64,000 nucleotides of DNA, taken from Pseudomonadota bacterium. GTDB lineage: Bacteria > Desulfobacterota > Desulfobacteria > Desulfobacterales > Desulfolunaceae. Below, in pieces: positions 50,582-59,893 of the stretch. The notes under the pieces were generated by a model. That model made no database searches, was not told where the DNA came from, and was given only the letters and a program-made list of their open reading frames with translations. How positions within the stretch are numbered: the stretch's first letter is position 1; each line of letters starts with the position of its first letter. The position numbers were made by a program, and so were the translations under genes. The stretch is from positions 68,608-132,607 of the forward strand of contig JAHIRD010000141.1 of the NCBI GenBank assembly GCA_018818835.1. The letters are read 5' to 3'.

Positions 50582-51468
50582 ATTGTTGTTTTTAGAAAGT
50601 CCACGAAACTCTTGCACAGGGGGGATGGGGTCTTGGCTTTATGCATGGTCAGATAAAAATGACGGGTCAAATCTATTCCTTCGATGCTCAATGCCTTTAA
50701 CGAACCGTTTTTCAGATCATCTTCCACGGCCAATGGGGATAAAACGGAAACGCCGATGCCGCTTTTCACTCCCTGGCGGACTGCTGCCGTGTTTCCCATG
50801 GTTGCTACAATGCGTAAGATAGATGCATCAAAACCCGAATCCATAAGGCTCTGGGTCAAGGATTTCAATGTGCCGGAGCCATGTTCCCTGCCGATGAAGG
50901 GTTCGTCCTTGAGCATTGACGGATCAATGCTTTTACGGTTTTTCCAGGGATGATCTCCGGGGATGATCAGGCTGAGCTCATCTTTGATCAGGGGCTCTTG
51001 CATCAGGTTTTTGTCGTTGTTTGGGGCACCAACAAGACCGACTTCGATCTGGCCATCTAAAATCGATGCAATGATTTTATCCGTATCACTGATTTCAAGG
51101 GCCATGGTGACGTCGGGAAACTGGGCCAGGAACTTGCCGATGACCTGGGGAAGAATGTAGCCTCCGGGAATGGTGCTGCCACCGATCACCAGGTGCCCAC
51201 GCGTTTTTCCCTTGAACTGGGACAGTGCTGTTTCGGTTTCATCCCTGAGGGATAAAAGCCGTTTTGCATAACCGTATAGAAGCTCCCCTGCTTTGGTGGG
51301 AAGGGCCTCTTTGCCCAGGCGGTCAATGAGACGGCAATCAAAATGTTCTTCAAGATCTTTGATATGACTGCTGACTGTGGGCTGGGACAGGTGGATGGCC
51401 GACCCTGCTTTTGAAAAACTTTTCAGTTCAACGACTTTGGTGAAGATGTTAAGTTGCCAGAGATCCAT
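50578..51468 (-). CDS. LysR-family transcriptional regulator
   Basis: A 296-residue regulator; start 51468 (MDLWQLNIFTKVVELKSFSKAG) places the helix-turn-helix at the N-terminus as the family needs (SKAGSAIHLSQPTVSSHIKDLEEHF). The effector domain begins near residue 90 (GHLVIGGSTIPGGYILPQVIGKF) and is of the CysB/CbbR-type fold; the subgroup resembles CysL. The gene it controls is not evident: both neighbours read towards it or away without a shared divergent promoter. Confidence 0.88.
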   Translation of the reverse strand: MDLWQLNIFTKVVELKSFSKAGSAIHLSQPTVSSHIKDLEEHFDCRLIDRLGKEALPTKAGELLYGYAKRLLSLRDETETALSQFKGKTRGHLVIGGSTIPGGYILPQVIGKFLAQFPDVTMALEISDTDKIIASILDGQIEVGLVGAPNNDKNLMQEPLIKDELSLIIPGDHPWKNRKSIDPSMLKDEPFIGREHGSGTLKSLTQSLMDSGFDASILRIVATMGNTAAVRQGVKSGIGVSVLSPLAVEDDLKNGSLKALSIEGIDLTRHFYLTMHKAKTPSPLCKSFVDFLKTTI

Positions 51469-51491
51469 AGGACACCATCCTGTTTTAAGTC

Positions 51492-51980
51492 TTAAACGGT
51501 TTTTATGAATTTTTCTTTGAGCTTTTTTTCCACAAAAGGGGGCACCAGCCCATGGATATTTCCGCCAAAGCTGGCCAGCTCCTTGATGCCCGATGAACTG
51601 GTGAAAATCCATCTCAGACCTGTCATCAAAAAGACGGTCTGGATGTCCCTGTTCAGGCGCCGGTTGAACATGGCCATCTGGAATTCGTTCTCAAAATCCG
51701 ATACAGCCCGCATGCCTCTTAAAATGGCCTGGGCGTTTTGTTTGACAGCATAGTCAATGATCAATCCCTCAAAGGATGTGATCTCAACCCGATCAAAATC
51801 CTTCAGGCTTTCACGGATGAGCTCAAGGCGTTCATCCACAGAAAACAGGGGCTTTTTGCTCTTGTTGTTCAAGATGGAAATGACGACTTTATCGAAAATT
51901 TTAAGACCCCGTTCCACCACATCCACGTGGCCGTAAGTTAATGGGTCGAATGTCCCAGGATAAATGGCAATACCGGACAT
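51492..51980 (-). CDS. coaD: Phosphopantetheine adenylyltransferase
   Basis: A 162-residue nucleotidyltransferase making dephospho-CoA. The T/HxGH motif is YPGTFDPLTYGHVD, followed by RGMRAVSDFENEFQMA and the ISSS-type FTSSSGIKELASFGG near the end. Length is standard. It follows rsmD, the common rsmD-coaD order. Confidence 0.95.
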   Translation of the reverse strand: MSGIAIYPGTFDPLTYGHVDVVERGLKIFDKVVISILNNKSKKPLFSVDERLELIRESLKDFDRVEITSFEGLIIDYAVKQNAQAILRGMRAVSDFENEFQMAMFNRRLNRDIQTVFLMTGLRWIFTSSSGIKELASFGGNIHGLVPPFVEKKLKEKFIKTV

Positions 51981-52111
51981 GGGTTATTCCTTATTTGAAT
52001 TAATGTTAAGCCCCAATGATAATATCAATAATACAATGAAATCAGCCCTATCACAGTTTGGTGGAATGAGATAGGGATTTTTTTATAAACAAATGAAATC
52101 AAAACACCCGT

Positions 52112-52672
52112 TTAATCGGATGGTCCAAAAAAGAGGAAACTGACCTGTGTTTTACCGTAGCGTCTCTGGTCCGTCAGGGTAAACAACTCAGGAAGGGCAC
52201 CCAAGGGATCTGTCAGGGCATGTTCACAGACAAGGCAGGCCCCGTTTTCAAGCAACCCTGAGGCGCTTAAACCCACGAGGGTATCAGAGATCATATTCAT
52301 ACCGTATGGCGGGTCCATGAAAACAAGATCAAAGGCTTGCCCTTTTCCATGGATGCCCGCAAGATTCCGGGAGATATCTAAGGAAAGGACCTGGCTGCAA
52401 TGGTCCATGGCACAGGCGCTGATGTTTTTTTTGATTACGGCAAGGGCGTCTTTGTGATTGTCCACGAAAACACAACGTTGAGCACCTCGGCTTAAGGCTT
52501 CCAGGCCAAGGGCTCCGGTTCCTGCATACAGATCCAGTACCCGGGTCATTCGGACCTGTGTGGAAAGAATATTGAAGATGGATTCTCTCAAACGATCTGA
52601 CGTGGGCCGGGTCGTCATTCCGGGGACGGATAAAATGGTTTTTCGTTTGAGAGTCCCGGCAATGATTCTCAA
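52112..52672 (-). CDS. rsmD: 16S rRNA (guanine966-N2)-methyltransferase RsmD
   Basis: A 186-residue SAM methyltransferase. The start is a TTG at 52672, placed 7 nt after AGGAG, giving the conserved N-terminus RIIAGTLKRKTI and TRPTSDRLRESIFNIL. The SAM site is VLDLYAGTGALGLEALSRGA, and the base-flipping motif is DPPYG. It lies between ntrX and coaD. Confidence 0.92.
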   Translation of the reverse strand: MRIIAGTLKRKTILSVPGMTTRPTSDRLRESIFNILSTQVRMTRVLDLYAGTGALGLEALSRGAQRCVFVDNHKDALAVIKKNISACAMDHCSQVLSLDISRNLAGIHGKGQAFDLVFMDPPYGMNMISDTLVGLSASGLLENGACLVCEHALTDPLGALPELFTLTDQRRYGKTQVSFLFFGPSD

Positions 52673-52697
52673 AACACGGCTCCTGGTTTCTTGTCGA

Positions 52698-54050
52698 TCA
52701 TTGTTTTCTCATCATTTTAATCACATAGCTTTTGCTGATACCCAGGGCTTTGGCAGTCTTTTCCGGGTCATTCCCGTGGCTTTTCAATTTGGTTTTTATG
52801 AATTCTTTTTCAAATTCTTCACGGGCATCCTTGAGATTATTGAATTCATGAAAAGGCGCAAGGACATCTTCCGTATCCTGGCTGATGTCGATATTGTAAG
52901 GTGCAGGAATGTCCGAGGCATTAATCACGTCCGATTTGACGGTGACGACCATACGCTCCAGAAGGTTTTTAAGCTCCCTGACATTCCCTGGCCAGAGAGC
53001 CTTTGTCAGAATGTCCAAGGCTTCAGGGCTCAGGGATTTTATTTGTCCTCCGGTGTTTTCCGCCCATTTTTTCAAAAAGGTATTGATCAGAAGGGGCAGA
53101 TCGTCCAATCGTTCCCGCAAGGGAGGAACCCTGATGGGAATCACATTCAACCTGAAATAAAGATCTTCACGAAAGCCACCGGTTTCGATTTCCTTTTCCA
53201 GATTTTTATTTGTGGCGGCAATGATCCTCACATTCACGTCATGGACACGGTTTCCTCCAAGGCGGCTGAATTTCTGCTCCTGGAGAACCTGGAGGATTTT
53301 AGACTGGTTTTTAAGGCTCATGTCACCTATTTCATCCAGAAAAAGGGTCCCTCCATCAGCCAGTTCGAATTTTCCGATGTTTTTGCTGGTGGCTTGGGGA
53401 ATGGCGCCTTTTTCATGGCCAAATAATTCGCTTTCAAAAAGACGGTCCGGAATGGCAGCGCAGTTTACCGTGATCATGGATTTATCCGAACGGCTGCTGA
53501 ACTGATGAATGGTCCGTGCCACAAGCTCTTTGCCTGTTCCGTTTTCACCACTGATCAGGATGCATGAATCACTGGGCGCTGCAATGGCGATTTGCTGGTT
53601 CAGAGACTGGATGGGAAGGCTGATGCCGTCAATGGAATTTTTTGAAATCATCTTGGTCCGAAGGTAGCGGTTTTCTTCTTCAAGACGTCTGAAATTCAGA
53701 GCATTGCTGATGGCCACAATGACCTTGTCAATGGAAATGGGTTTTTCTATAAAGTTGAAGGCGCCATGTTTTGTAGCAGTCACGGCGGTTTCGATGGTAC
53801 CGTGGCCCGAAATCATGATCACAGGTAGTCTCGGATGACTTTTTTTAATTTCCTTGAGTGTTTCAATGCCATCAATGCCGGGCATCCATATATCCAAAAG
53901 CACAAGGTCCGGGAATTCGGTTTCAATGGTTTTCAGACATTCGTATCCGTTGGCGGCGGTGATGACCTCAAACCCCTCATCGGTCAGAAGACCTTTCAGG
54001 GCATTCAAAATGGAGGGTTCATCATCAACAATCAACAGTGTGGGGAACAT
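52698..54050 (-). CDS. ntrX: NtrC/NtrX-family response regulator with degenerate GAFTGA loop
   Basis: A 450-residue protein: receiver domain with phospho-acceptor Asp53 (LLDIWMPG), AAA+ domain with Walker A GENGTGK (168-174) and Walker B TLFLDEIGD, and a C-terminal helix-turn-helix (PEKTAKALGISKSYVIKMM). The sigma-54-contacting loop, normally GAFTGA, reads GAIPQA (215-220), so remodelling of sigma-54 polymerase is doubtful even though the ATPase motifs look intact. AAGGAG precedes the ATG. It lies 45 nt after the NtrY-like kinase gene, its probable partner. Confidence 0.88.
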   Translation of the reverse strand: MFPTLLIVDDEPSILNALKGLLTDEGFEVITAANGYECLKTIETEFPDLVLLDIWMPGIDGIETLKEIKKSHPRLPVIMISGHGTIETAVTATKHGAFNFIEKPISIDKVIVAISNALNFRRLEEENRYLRTKMISKNSIDGISLPIQSLNQQIAIAAPSDSCILISGENGTGKELVARTIHQFSSRSDKSMITVNCAAIPDRLFESELFGHEKGAIPQATSKNIGKFELADGGTLFLDEIGDMSLKNQSKILQVLQEQKFSRLGGNRVHDVNVRIIAATNKNLEKEIETGGFREDLYFRLNVIPIRVPPLRERLDDLPLLINTFLKKWAENTGGQIKSLSPEALDILTKALWPGNVRELKNLLERMVVTVKSDVINASDIPAPYNIDISQDTEDVLAPFHEFNNLKDAREEFEKEFIKTKLKSHGNDPEKTAKALGISKSYVIKMMRKQ

Positions 54051-54095
54051 ATGTGTTTCTCCTTTGGTCTTATTTTCAGGGAAAAATCCAATATA

Positions 54096-56327
54096 TTATG
54101 ATACTGGAAATTCAATGACAAAGCGAGTCCCCTTTGGTTTATTGTCAAAGACACGGATGCTTCCGTTGTGATCAGCAACAATGGAATTCACAATGGCAAG
54201 CCCCAGTCCGGTTCCGGATTTCTTGGTGGAAAAATAGGGCTCAAAAAGCCGTGATTTGATATTGCTGTGGATTCCAGGGCCGTTATCTGCAACTTCCAGG
54301 ATCACGATATCTTTGATTTTGTTATGGCTCATGGAAATTTTGATTTCCCCTTTTTTATTGAGGACTGAAATGGCGTTGTCCAGAAGATTGATCATGGCCT
54401 GTTTAACCTGCTGGCGATCGATGTTCAGCAAGGGAATTTCCGGTTCACGCAGAATACTGAAGGTGATATGGTGATGGCTTTCCTTGTATAAAGACACGGA
54501 TTCTTCAATGATCACAGGGAGGTCACAGGGCGCCGGATTTGAGGTGGGGAAACGGGCAAAGGTGGAAAAGGCGTTGACCAGATTCCGGATCAGATCCACA
54601 TGGTCGATGATGGTCCGGGTGCATTCATCGAAAATCGGATCCTTGACCTGGGAGGAATAACGTCGTTTCAGCCGTTCCGCAGACAGTGCAATGGGCGTGA
54701 GGGGGTTTTTGACCTCATGGGCGATACGCCTTGCCACTTCCCGCCAGGCCGCAATGCGCTGGGCCTTTTCAAGTTCTGTCAGATCATCGAACACAATGAC
54801 CACACCCATGGAATTTTCATTGTCATCTTTCAGGGCATTGGAATGGACCATAAAGCTCCGAAGTTTGTTGTCCACATTGAGGCTCAATGGGAAATCCACA
54901 CCGGTTGTCGAGTATTCAAGCTTTTCGGCGATTTCTTCAGCCTTACCCAGCTGGCGTTCATCCAGGAGTTCTTTGTAGTTTTTCTTGAGGACATACTCGG
55001 CTTTGATGCCCAGCATGCGTTCGGCCGATTTGTTGAGGGTGGCGATGTATCCCCAGGGATCCAGGGAAATGACTCCGGCCGACACGTTTTGAAGAACGAT
55101 TTCCATGTATTGACGACGTTCTTCGATCTCAAGATTCTGCTCCCTGAGCATGCGGGCGGATAGGGCCAGCTGCTCCCGGCTGATGGATAAGTCATGGGTC
55201 ATTTTATTGAATGAATTGACGAGGCTTCCGATTTCATCATCCGAGGACATGGTGATGTTGAAACTCAAGTCCCCTTCGGCAACGCGCCGGGTCCCTTCGG
55301 CCAGCTCCATGATGGGAATGGTGATGGATTTGGCCAGATAAAAGGCGAACCAGATCGCACAAAACACCACCAGAAGAGCCACAATGGAAAGGGCGATGAA
55401 ATAGGAAATCTGGATGGGCCTTTTCATCAGCTTGATCTGTTGATATTCTTCAAAGCCCCGGGAGATGGAGGCCATGCTTTCACTCATGCCCGGGGGGATA
55501 AGAACGGAAATCACAACAAACCCTTTGAGATTGGCCCGTGACTCCCCAAAGGGAACTGTGCCGATGGAGCGAACAAGCTCACCTTGGGGGACATGTTCCG
55601 TATAGGTCTGGATTTGGGTAGGCTGGGCCTCTTTTTGGAGCTCATTGGCAGAAATGGGGGATAAAATGGCCCGTTCGATGTCCTCGCTGGCCGAATAGGT
55701 GATTCGGTTGGAGTTGATATCATAGACTTCGATGGCGCTGAGGTTAAAGGCCCTTTGACTGACCAGGATGTAGTGCTTGAACGGTGTTTCGTTTTCAGGG
55801 CTCAGATAATTTTTCTTGTCAATCTGATAGGAGATACGTTCCAAAAAGAATCGATTGTTCTCTTCCATATAGGTGTAGAGCTGCCTACCGATGGACAGGG
55901 AATTGTCAAGGGCTTGTTCCACCGGAGCGTTAAACCAGAAGTCCAGGCTGGTGGAGATGAACTGGATGGAAAAATAGAAGAGAACCGTGGTGGGAAGCAG
56001 GGACAGGGTAATAAAGCCCACCAGGAGTTTGGTTCTGAGCTTGGCTCCCATGACTCCGTGTTTCCGGTCATAATACAGTTTGACCAGATTGCGAAAGACA
56101 AGGATCAGGAGAAAAAGCAGCAGCATCATGTTGATGTTGATCAGAATGAACATCAAGATGGTGTTTGAAATGGGAAAATCCACACCAAAATTGGTGGTCT
56201 GGGTAATCACATAGGTGATGATGGCCACAGCAATGATGATCATGCCGATGAGGATAAACTCCTTTTTACGGCGTTTCCTTTCAAGGTCAGGCAGAGCGGG
56301 TGTTTTGCTGTCCAGATTTGTGTCCAT
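54096..56327 (-). CDS. ntrY: NtrY-like sensor histidine kinase
   Basis: A 743-residue kinase. Two membrane helices come first and a third pair borders a periplasmic segment (about 110-290). Then follow a HAMP domain (ITIPIMELAEGTRRVAEGDLSFNI), a PAS domain (NVSAGVISLDPWGYIATLNKSAERML), the phospho-acceptor box ARRIAHEVKNPLTPIALSAERL and the ATP site (LLDNAISVL, VADNGPGIHSN, SGTGLGLAIVNSI). The arrangement is that of NtrY, sensing nitrogen or redox status. It is directly upstream of ntrX. Confidence 0.9.
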   Translation of the reverse strand: MDTNLDSKTPALPDLERKRRKKEFILIGMIIIAVAIITYVITQTTNFGVDFPISNTILMFILININMMLLLFLLILVFRNLVKLYYDRKHGVMGAKLRTKLLVGFITLSLLPTTVLFYFSIQFISTSLDFWFNAPVEQALDNSLSIGRQLYTYMEENNRFFLERISYQIDKKNYLSPENETPFKHYILVSQRAFNLSAIEVYDINSNRITYSASEDIERAILSPISANELQKEAQPTQIQTYTEHVPQGELVRSIGTVPFGESRANLKGFVVISVLIPPGMSESMASISRGFEEYQQIKLMKRPIQISYFIALSIVALLVVFCAIWFAFYLAKSITIPIMELAEGTRRVAEGDLSFNITMSSDDEIGSLVNSFNKMTHDLSISREQLALSARMLREQNLEIEERRQYMEIVLQNVSAGVISLDPWGYIATLNKSAERMLGIKAEYVLKKNYKELLDERQLGKAEEIAEKLEYSTTGVDFPLSLNVDNKLRSFMVHSNALKDDNENSMGVVIVFDDLTELEKAQRIAAWREVARRIAHEVKNPLTPIALSAERLKRRYSSQVKDPIFDECTRTIIDHVDLIRNLVNAFSTFARFPTSNPAPCDLPVIIEESVSLYKESHHHITFSILREPEIPLLNIDRQQVKQAMINLLDNAISVLNKKGEIKISMSHNKIKDIVILEVADNGPGIHSNIKSRLFEPYFSTKKSGTGLGLAIVNSIVADHNGSIRVFDNKPKGTRFVIEFPVS

Positions 56328-56347
56328 GTGCTTTCAAACAGGGGGTA

Positions 56348-56917
56348 TCAGTAAATTAAATCGACAAAGGTCCACTTGGTTTCAAACTTCCAGGAATTAC
56401 GAAAAAAAAGAACATATTTCAGATAACTGGGTCGAGAGATTTTTTTCAGTCTGCCTTTGGCAGCGATCCGATAGCGTTCGCCCTTTTCAAGACGGTCCAG
56501 GGGAAGAAGGGGAATGCCTTCAATCCGGGTCATCAGTAATATGGCCTCTTCAAGAGATTTGACCGTCTGGGGCTCAGAAGATTTCCAGGACCGGGTAATG
56601 ATATAATCTTTTTTAAGGGTGTCGAATTTGATCGTGTGAGTAAGCTCAATCTGGCTGATTTTTTTATCAAGCCAGAAGCTTCGTGCGCGCCGGACGATGA
56701 CGGGAAAGGAAAAAGACAAGGTGACCCCGCTGTTCAACGCAGAAAGGATCTGGTCACCAAAGGCGTTTTCCACCTCCACATACAAGAGGAGCGTGTCTCT
56801 GTTATTGGTGACCGTCATGTTCTTAAGACGGGTATCTTTCCCTGCGAGAAGTGGGCTGGATATAAGCATCAAGACCAGTGTGAAACCAGCGATGCGCCGT
56901 AAAAATGGTCGTGTCAT
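56348..56917 (-). CDS. DUF4390 periplasmic protein
   Basis: A 189-residue protein from ATG 56917 (MTRPFLRRIAGFTLVLMLISSPLLAG), a typical signal peptide. The mature part is beta-rich, with VTNNRDTLLLYVEVENAF, LNSGVTLSFSFPVIVRRARSFW and a closing RPSYLKYVLFF. DUF4390 genes often precede ntrY-like kinase genes, and the same order is found here with 20 nt between; a role as an input partner of the kinase is possible (inference). Confidence 0.75.
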   Translation of the reverse strand: MTRPFLRRIAGFTLVLMLISSPLLAGKDTRLKNMTVTNNRDTLLLYVEVENAFGDQILSALNSGVTLSFSFPVIVRRARSFWLDKKISQIELTHTIKFDTLKKDYIITRSWKSSEPQTVKSLEEAILLMTRIEGIPLLPLDRLEKGERYRIAAKGRLKKISRPSYLKYVLFFRNSWKFETKWTFVDLIY

Positions 56918-56996
56918 ATTAATAATTGTTTCCCCAATTTTTATCGAAATCGGAATTCCGATTCCCCTTAAGGGCCATTTTATAGCCGAGGCGTTC

Positions 56997-57908
56997 TTAA
57001 ATGGCAAGTGATTTTGGCACTTTGGCTTTTGGGGGGGGCTGATTATTAAATTGTTTGGTTTCCCAGCAGTCCTTTCGGGAGACCAATTCATTTAAAAAGG
57101 CATGGTTGAATGCATGGCCGGATTTGAAGGTTTCGATGTGGCCGATGATGGGCATACCCAGAAGTGAAAAATCACCCAGACAGTCCAGGAGCTTATGACG
57201 GACGAATTCATCCTCGAAACGCAACCCTTCCTCGTTGAGAACACTTTCTTCATCAATGGCTATCCCTGTTTCCAGGCTGGCACCCTTGGCCAGGCCGTAA
57301 CGCCTCAGGTGGTCCACTTCCTGAAAAAAACCAAAGGTCCGGGCCATGCATATTTCTTCGGAAAAGGTTTTTTCGGACAAGTCGAATACATAGGTTTGTT
57401 TCCGGATCAGGGGGTGGGCAAATTCAATGGTGCTGCTCAGCTTAAAAAATGGATGGGGTGATGCTTTGACGTATTTCCCGTTTTCTTCAAGGATGATTTC
57501 ACGGGTGATGGTAAAAAAGGTCCTGGGGAATGAAAGTTCCTTAATCCCCGCTTCAAGGATCATGGATGTGAAAAGGGCTGCACTGCCATCCATGATGGGC
57601 ATCTCATAGCCATCAAGCTCCACCACCGCATTGTCGATGGACAAACCCACAAAGCATGCCATCAGGTGCTCAATGGTTGACACGATGGCCCCTTCACTGC
57701 CGATGACCGTGGCCAGGCTTGTATCCACAACCATGTTGAATATGGCGCTGATGGCCGGGCTGTCCGGAAGATCCGTTCGAATAAATTTGATTCCGTGATT
57801 GGGAGGAGCCGGCTTGATGGTCAGATTGACCGTGATTCCTGAATGAACACCGACTCCGGAACAGGAGACAGCTTTGCATAATGTTCGTTGCTGGGTTAAT
57901 AAGGCCAT
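56997..57908 (-). CDS. lpxC: UDP-3-O-acyl-N-acetylglucosamine deacetylase LpxC
   Basis: A 303-residue zinc enzyme, the committed step of lipid A synthesis, which shows that the organism makes lipopolysaccharide. Family marks are GVGVHSGITVNLTIKPA, TIEHLMACFVGLSIDN (zinc His), PIMDGSAALF, RTFGFFQEVD and HKLLDCLGDFSLLG with further zinc ligands, then SGHAFNHAF. The length is normal. Confidence 0.95.
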   Translation of the reverse strand: MALLTQQRTLCKAVSCSGVGVHSGITVNLTIKPAPPNHGIKFIRTDLPDSPAISAIFNMVVDTSLATVIGSEGAIVSTIEHLMACFVGLSIDNAVVELDGYEMPIMDGSAALFTSMILEAGIKELSFPRTFFTITREIILEENGKYVKASPHPFFKLSSTIEFAHPLIRKQTYVFDLSEKTFSEEICMARTFGFFQEVDHLRRYGLAKGASLETGIAIDEESVLNEEGLRFEDEFVRHKLLDCLGDFSLLGMPIIGHIETFKSGHAFNHAFLNELVSRKDCWETKQFNNQPPPKAKVPKSLAI

Positions 57909-58162
57909 ATATTTATCGTCGTTAAACGCTTTCTATTCGAGGTTCACTTCATGTGACAATCATGCTCCGGTGCTGCAAATCAGTCATCCGGATGATCGAT
58001 CCGCCATTATACATAAAATATTGAAAATTGCAAAACACAAAAGGATTGTTCCCTTAACGATGATCTGCTATAGCTGCAAGGTGTGCTTGTCCACGTTACA
58101 GCAAAATCTGATGCGTTGGTGTTTGGTCTGATTTGTCTTCAATGGAAATGATCAGGAGGGAC

Positions 58163-59698
58163 ATGTTGCTTTCAAAGGTAGCCAGCAGTGCGCTGGAGGG
58201 GATTACGGGGCGTCTGGTTGATGTGGAGGTGGATATCCGCTCCGGCTTGCCGGTTTTTACCACGGTGGGTCTGCCCGATGCTGCGGTCAAGGAGAGCCGT
58301 GAACGTGTCCGGGCCGCCATAAGAAATTCCGGCTATGGGTTCCCCGAAGATAGGATCACCGTGAATCTGGCCCCGGCGGACATCAAGAAAGACGGCACCG
58401 GATTTGACCTGCCCATGGCCCTGGGGATTCTGTCCGCCATGGGAATCCTGCCCCCGGAGACGGTTACGCCCTATCTTTTTTTTGGCGAGCTTTCCCTGGA
58501 TGGGCGGCTGAAACCCGTAAAAGGCTCGCTTCCCATGGCCATGGCAGCCAGGGATGCCGGGTTCAAAGGCGTTGTGGTCCCCTTTGACAACCGCATGGAA
58601 ACCGCCGTGGTCAAGGGTCTTTCCGTCTATCCTGTCACGAACCTTTCCCAGGTGGTGGGATTCCTTATGGGCTTTGTCAGCATCGAGCCTGCCCGGGCAG
58701 ATATGAAAGAACTCTTTGAGAAAACAGGCGGTGGGGAATCGGATTTTTCCGAAATCATGGGGCAGGAACATGTGAAACGTGCCCTTGAGATTTCTGCGGC
58801 AGGCTCGCATAATGTCCTGATGACAGGGCCACCCGGCTCAGGGAAAACCATGCTCGCACGGAGTTTTTCATCGATTCTTCCTCCCTTGACCTATGAGGAA
58901 GCCATTGAGACCACAAAGATTTTTTCCGTAGCAGGCCACCTTGCCAAGGACCAGGCTTTGGTCACCACCCGACCGTTCCGGGCCCCCCATCATACCATTT
59001 CCGATGCGGGACTTATCGGAGGCGGGCATCATCCCAGGCCCGGCGAAGTGAGTCTGGCCCACAACGGGATCCTTTTTCTGGACGAACTTCCCGAATTTAA
59101 GAAACATGTGCTGGAAGTGCTCAGGCAGCCCCTGGAAGACAGATTCGTCACCATATCACGGGCCGTCACGTCCCTGACCTTCCCGTCGGGGTTCAGTCTG
59201 GTGGCGGCCATGAACCCCTGTCCCTGCGGGTATCTGACAGACAGCACCCACGCATGCAGCTGCACGCCCAGTCAGGTCGACCGCTACCGGGCCAGGATAT
59301 CCGGCCCCCTTCTGGACCGCATCGATATTCATAGTGATGTCCCGTCGGTTCCCTTCAGGGAGATCAAAAAGGGCCAAGCCGGTGAGTCGTCCATGGTCAT
59401 ACGTAAGCGTGTGATTGCAGCCAGAGACATCCAGACCCGGCGCTTCAGGAATTCGGATATCCACGCCAATGCCCAGATGAACAGTCGGATGATCAATCGG
59501 TTTTGCCATGTTGACAATGAATGCCTGACCCTTCTGGAGCAGGCCATTGCCCGACTGGGCTTATCAGCCAGGGCCTATAACCGGGTCCTTAAAATCTCCC
59601 GGACCATTGCAGATCTTGCCGGTGAACACGAAATCAATCCACAGCATGTGGCCGAGGCTATACAGTATCGGAGCGTTGATCGGAATAATCAGGGATAA
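58163..59698 (+). CDS. comM: YifB/ComM-family Mg-chelatase-like AAA+ ATPase
   Basis: A 511-residue protein. The ATG at 58163 follows AGGAGGGAC directly; upstream in-frame starts at 58133-58148 lack a site. The N-terminal Lon-like domain (VDVEVDIRSGLPVFTTVGLPDAAVKESRERV) is followed by the Walker A GPPGSGKTMLARS (near residue 220), Walker B GILFLDELPEF, a Cys-rich NPCPCGYLTDSTHACSC insert and a C-terminal helical lid (RLGLSARAYNRVLKISRTIADL). ComM is a helicase that promotes branch migration during natural transformation. Confidence 0.92.
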   Translation: MLLSKVASSALEGITGRLVDVEVDIRSGLPVFTTVGLPDAAVKESRERVRAAIRNSGYGFPEDRITVNLAPADIKKDGTGFDLPMALGILSAMGILPPETVTPYLFFGELSLDGRLKPVKGSLPMAMAARDAGFKGVVVPFDNRMETAVVKGLSVYPVTNLSQVVGFLMGFVSIEPARADMKELFEKTGGGESDFSEIMGQEHVKRALEISAAGSHNVLMTGPPGSGKTMLARSFSSILPPLTYEEAIETTKIFSVAGHLAKDQALVTTRPFRAPHHTISDAGLIGGGHHPRPGEVSLAHNGILFLDELPEFKKHVLEVLRQPLEDRFVTISRAVTSLTFPSGFSLVAAMNPCPCGYLTDSTHACSCTPSQVDRYRARISGPLLDRIDIHSDVPSVPFREIKKGQAGESSMVIRKRVIAARDIQTRRFRNSDIHANAQMNSRMINRFCHVDNECLTLLEQAIARLGLSARAYNRVLKISRTIADLAGEHEINPQHVAEAIQYRSVDRNNQG

Positions 59699-59893
59699 AC
59701 GGATCAGCAAACGTTACCCTTGACGACATTAATCTATTTGTCCAGATTTATAAAATCTGGCCCCCGGAGGGCTGCCAGAGGCATATTTTATTCGTGTTCA
59801 GCGATCAGAGGGAGGGCTATGCATGGACAAAACTGATATTTTTTCGTCTGATATCAAAATCCCGACATTGTTGTTCTTTTTTCCTTGGATAAA

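Noticed and set aside
59743-59761. CCAGATTT-ATA-AAATCTGG hairpin after comM
   Set aside because: A perfect 8-bp stem, but with no T-run on either side, so a terminator cannot be supported.
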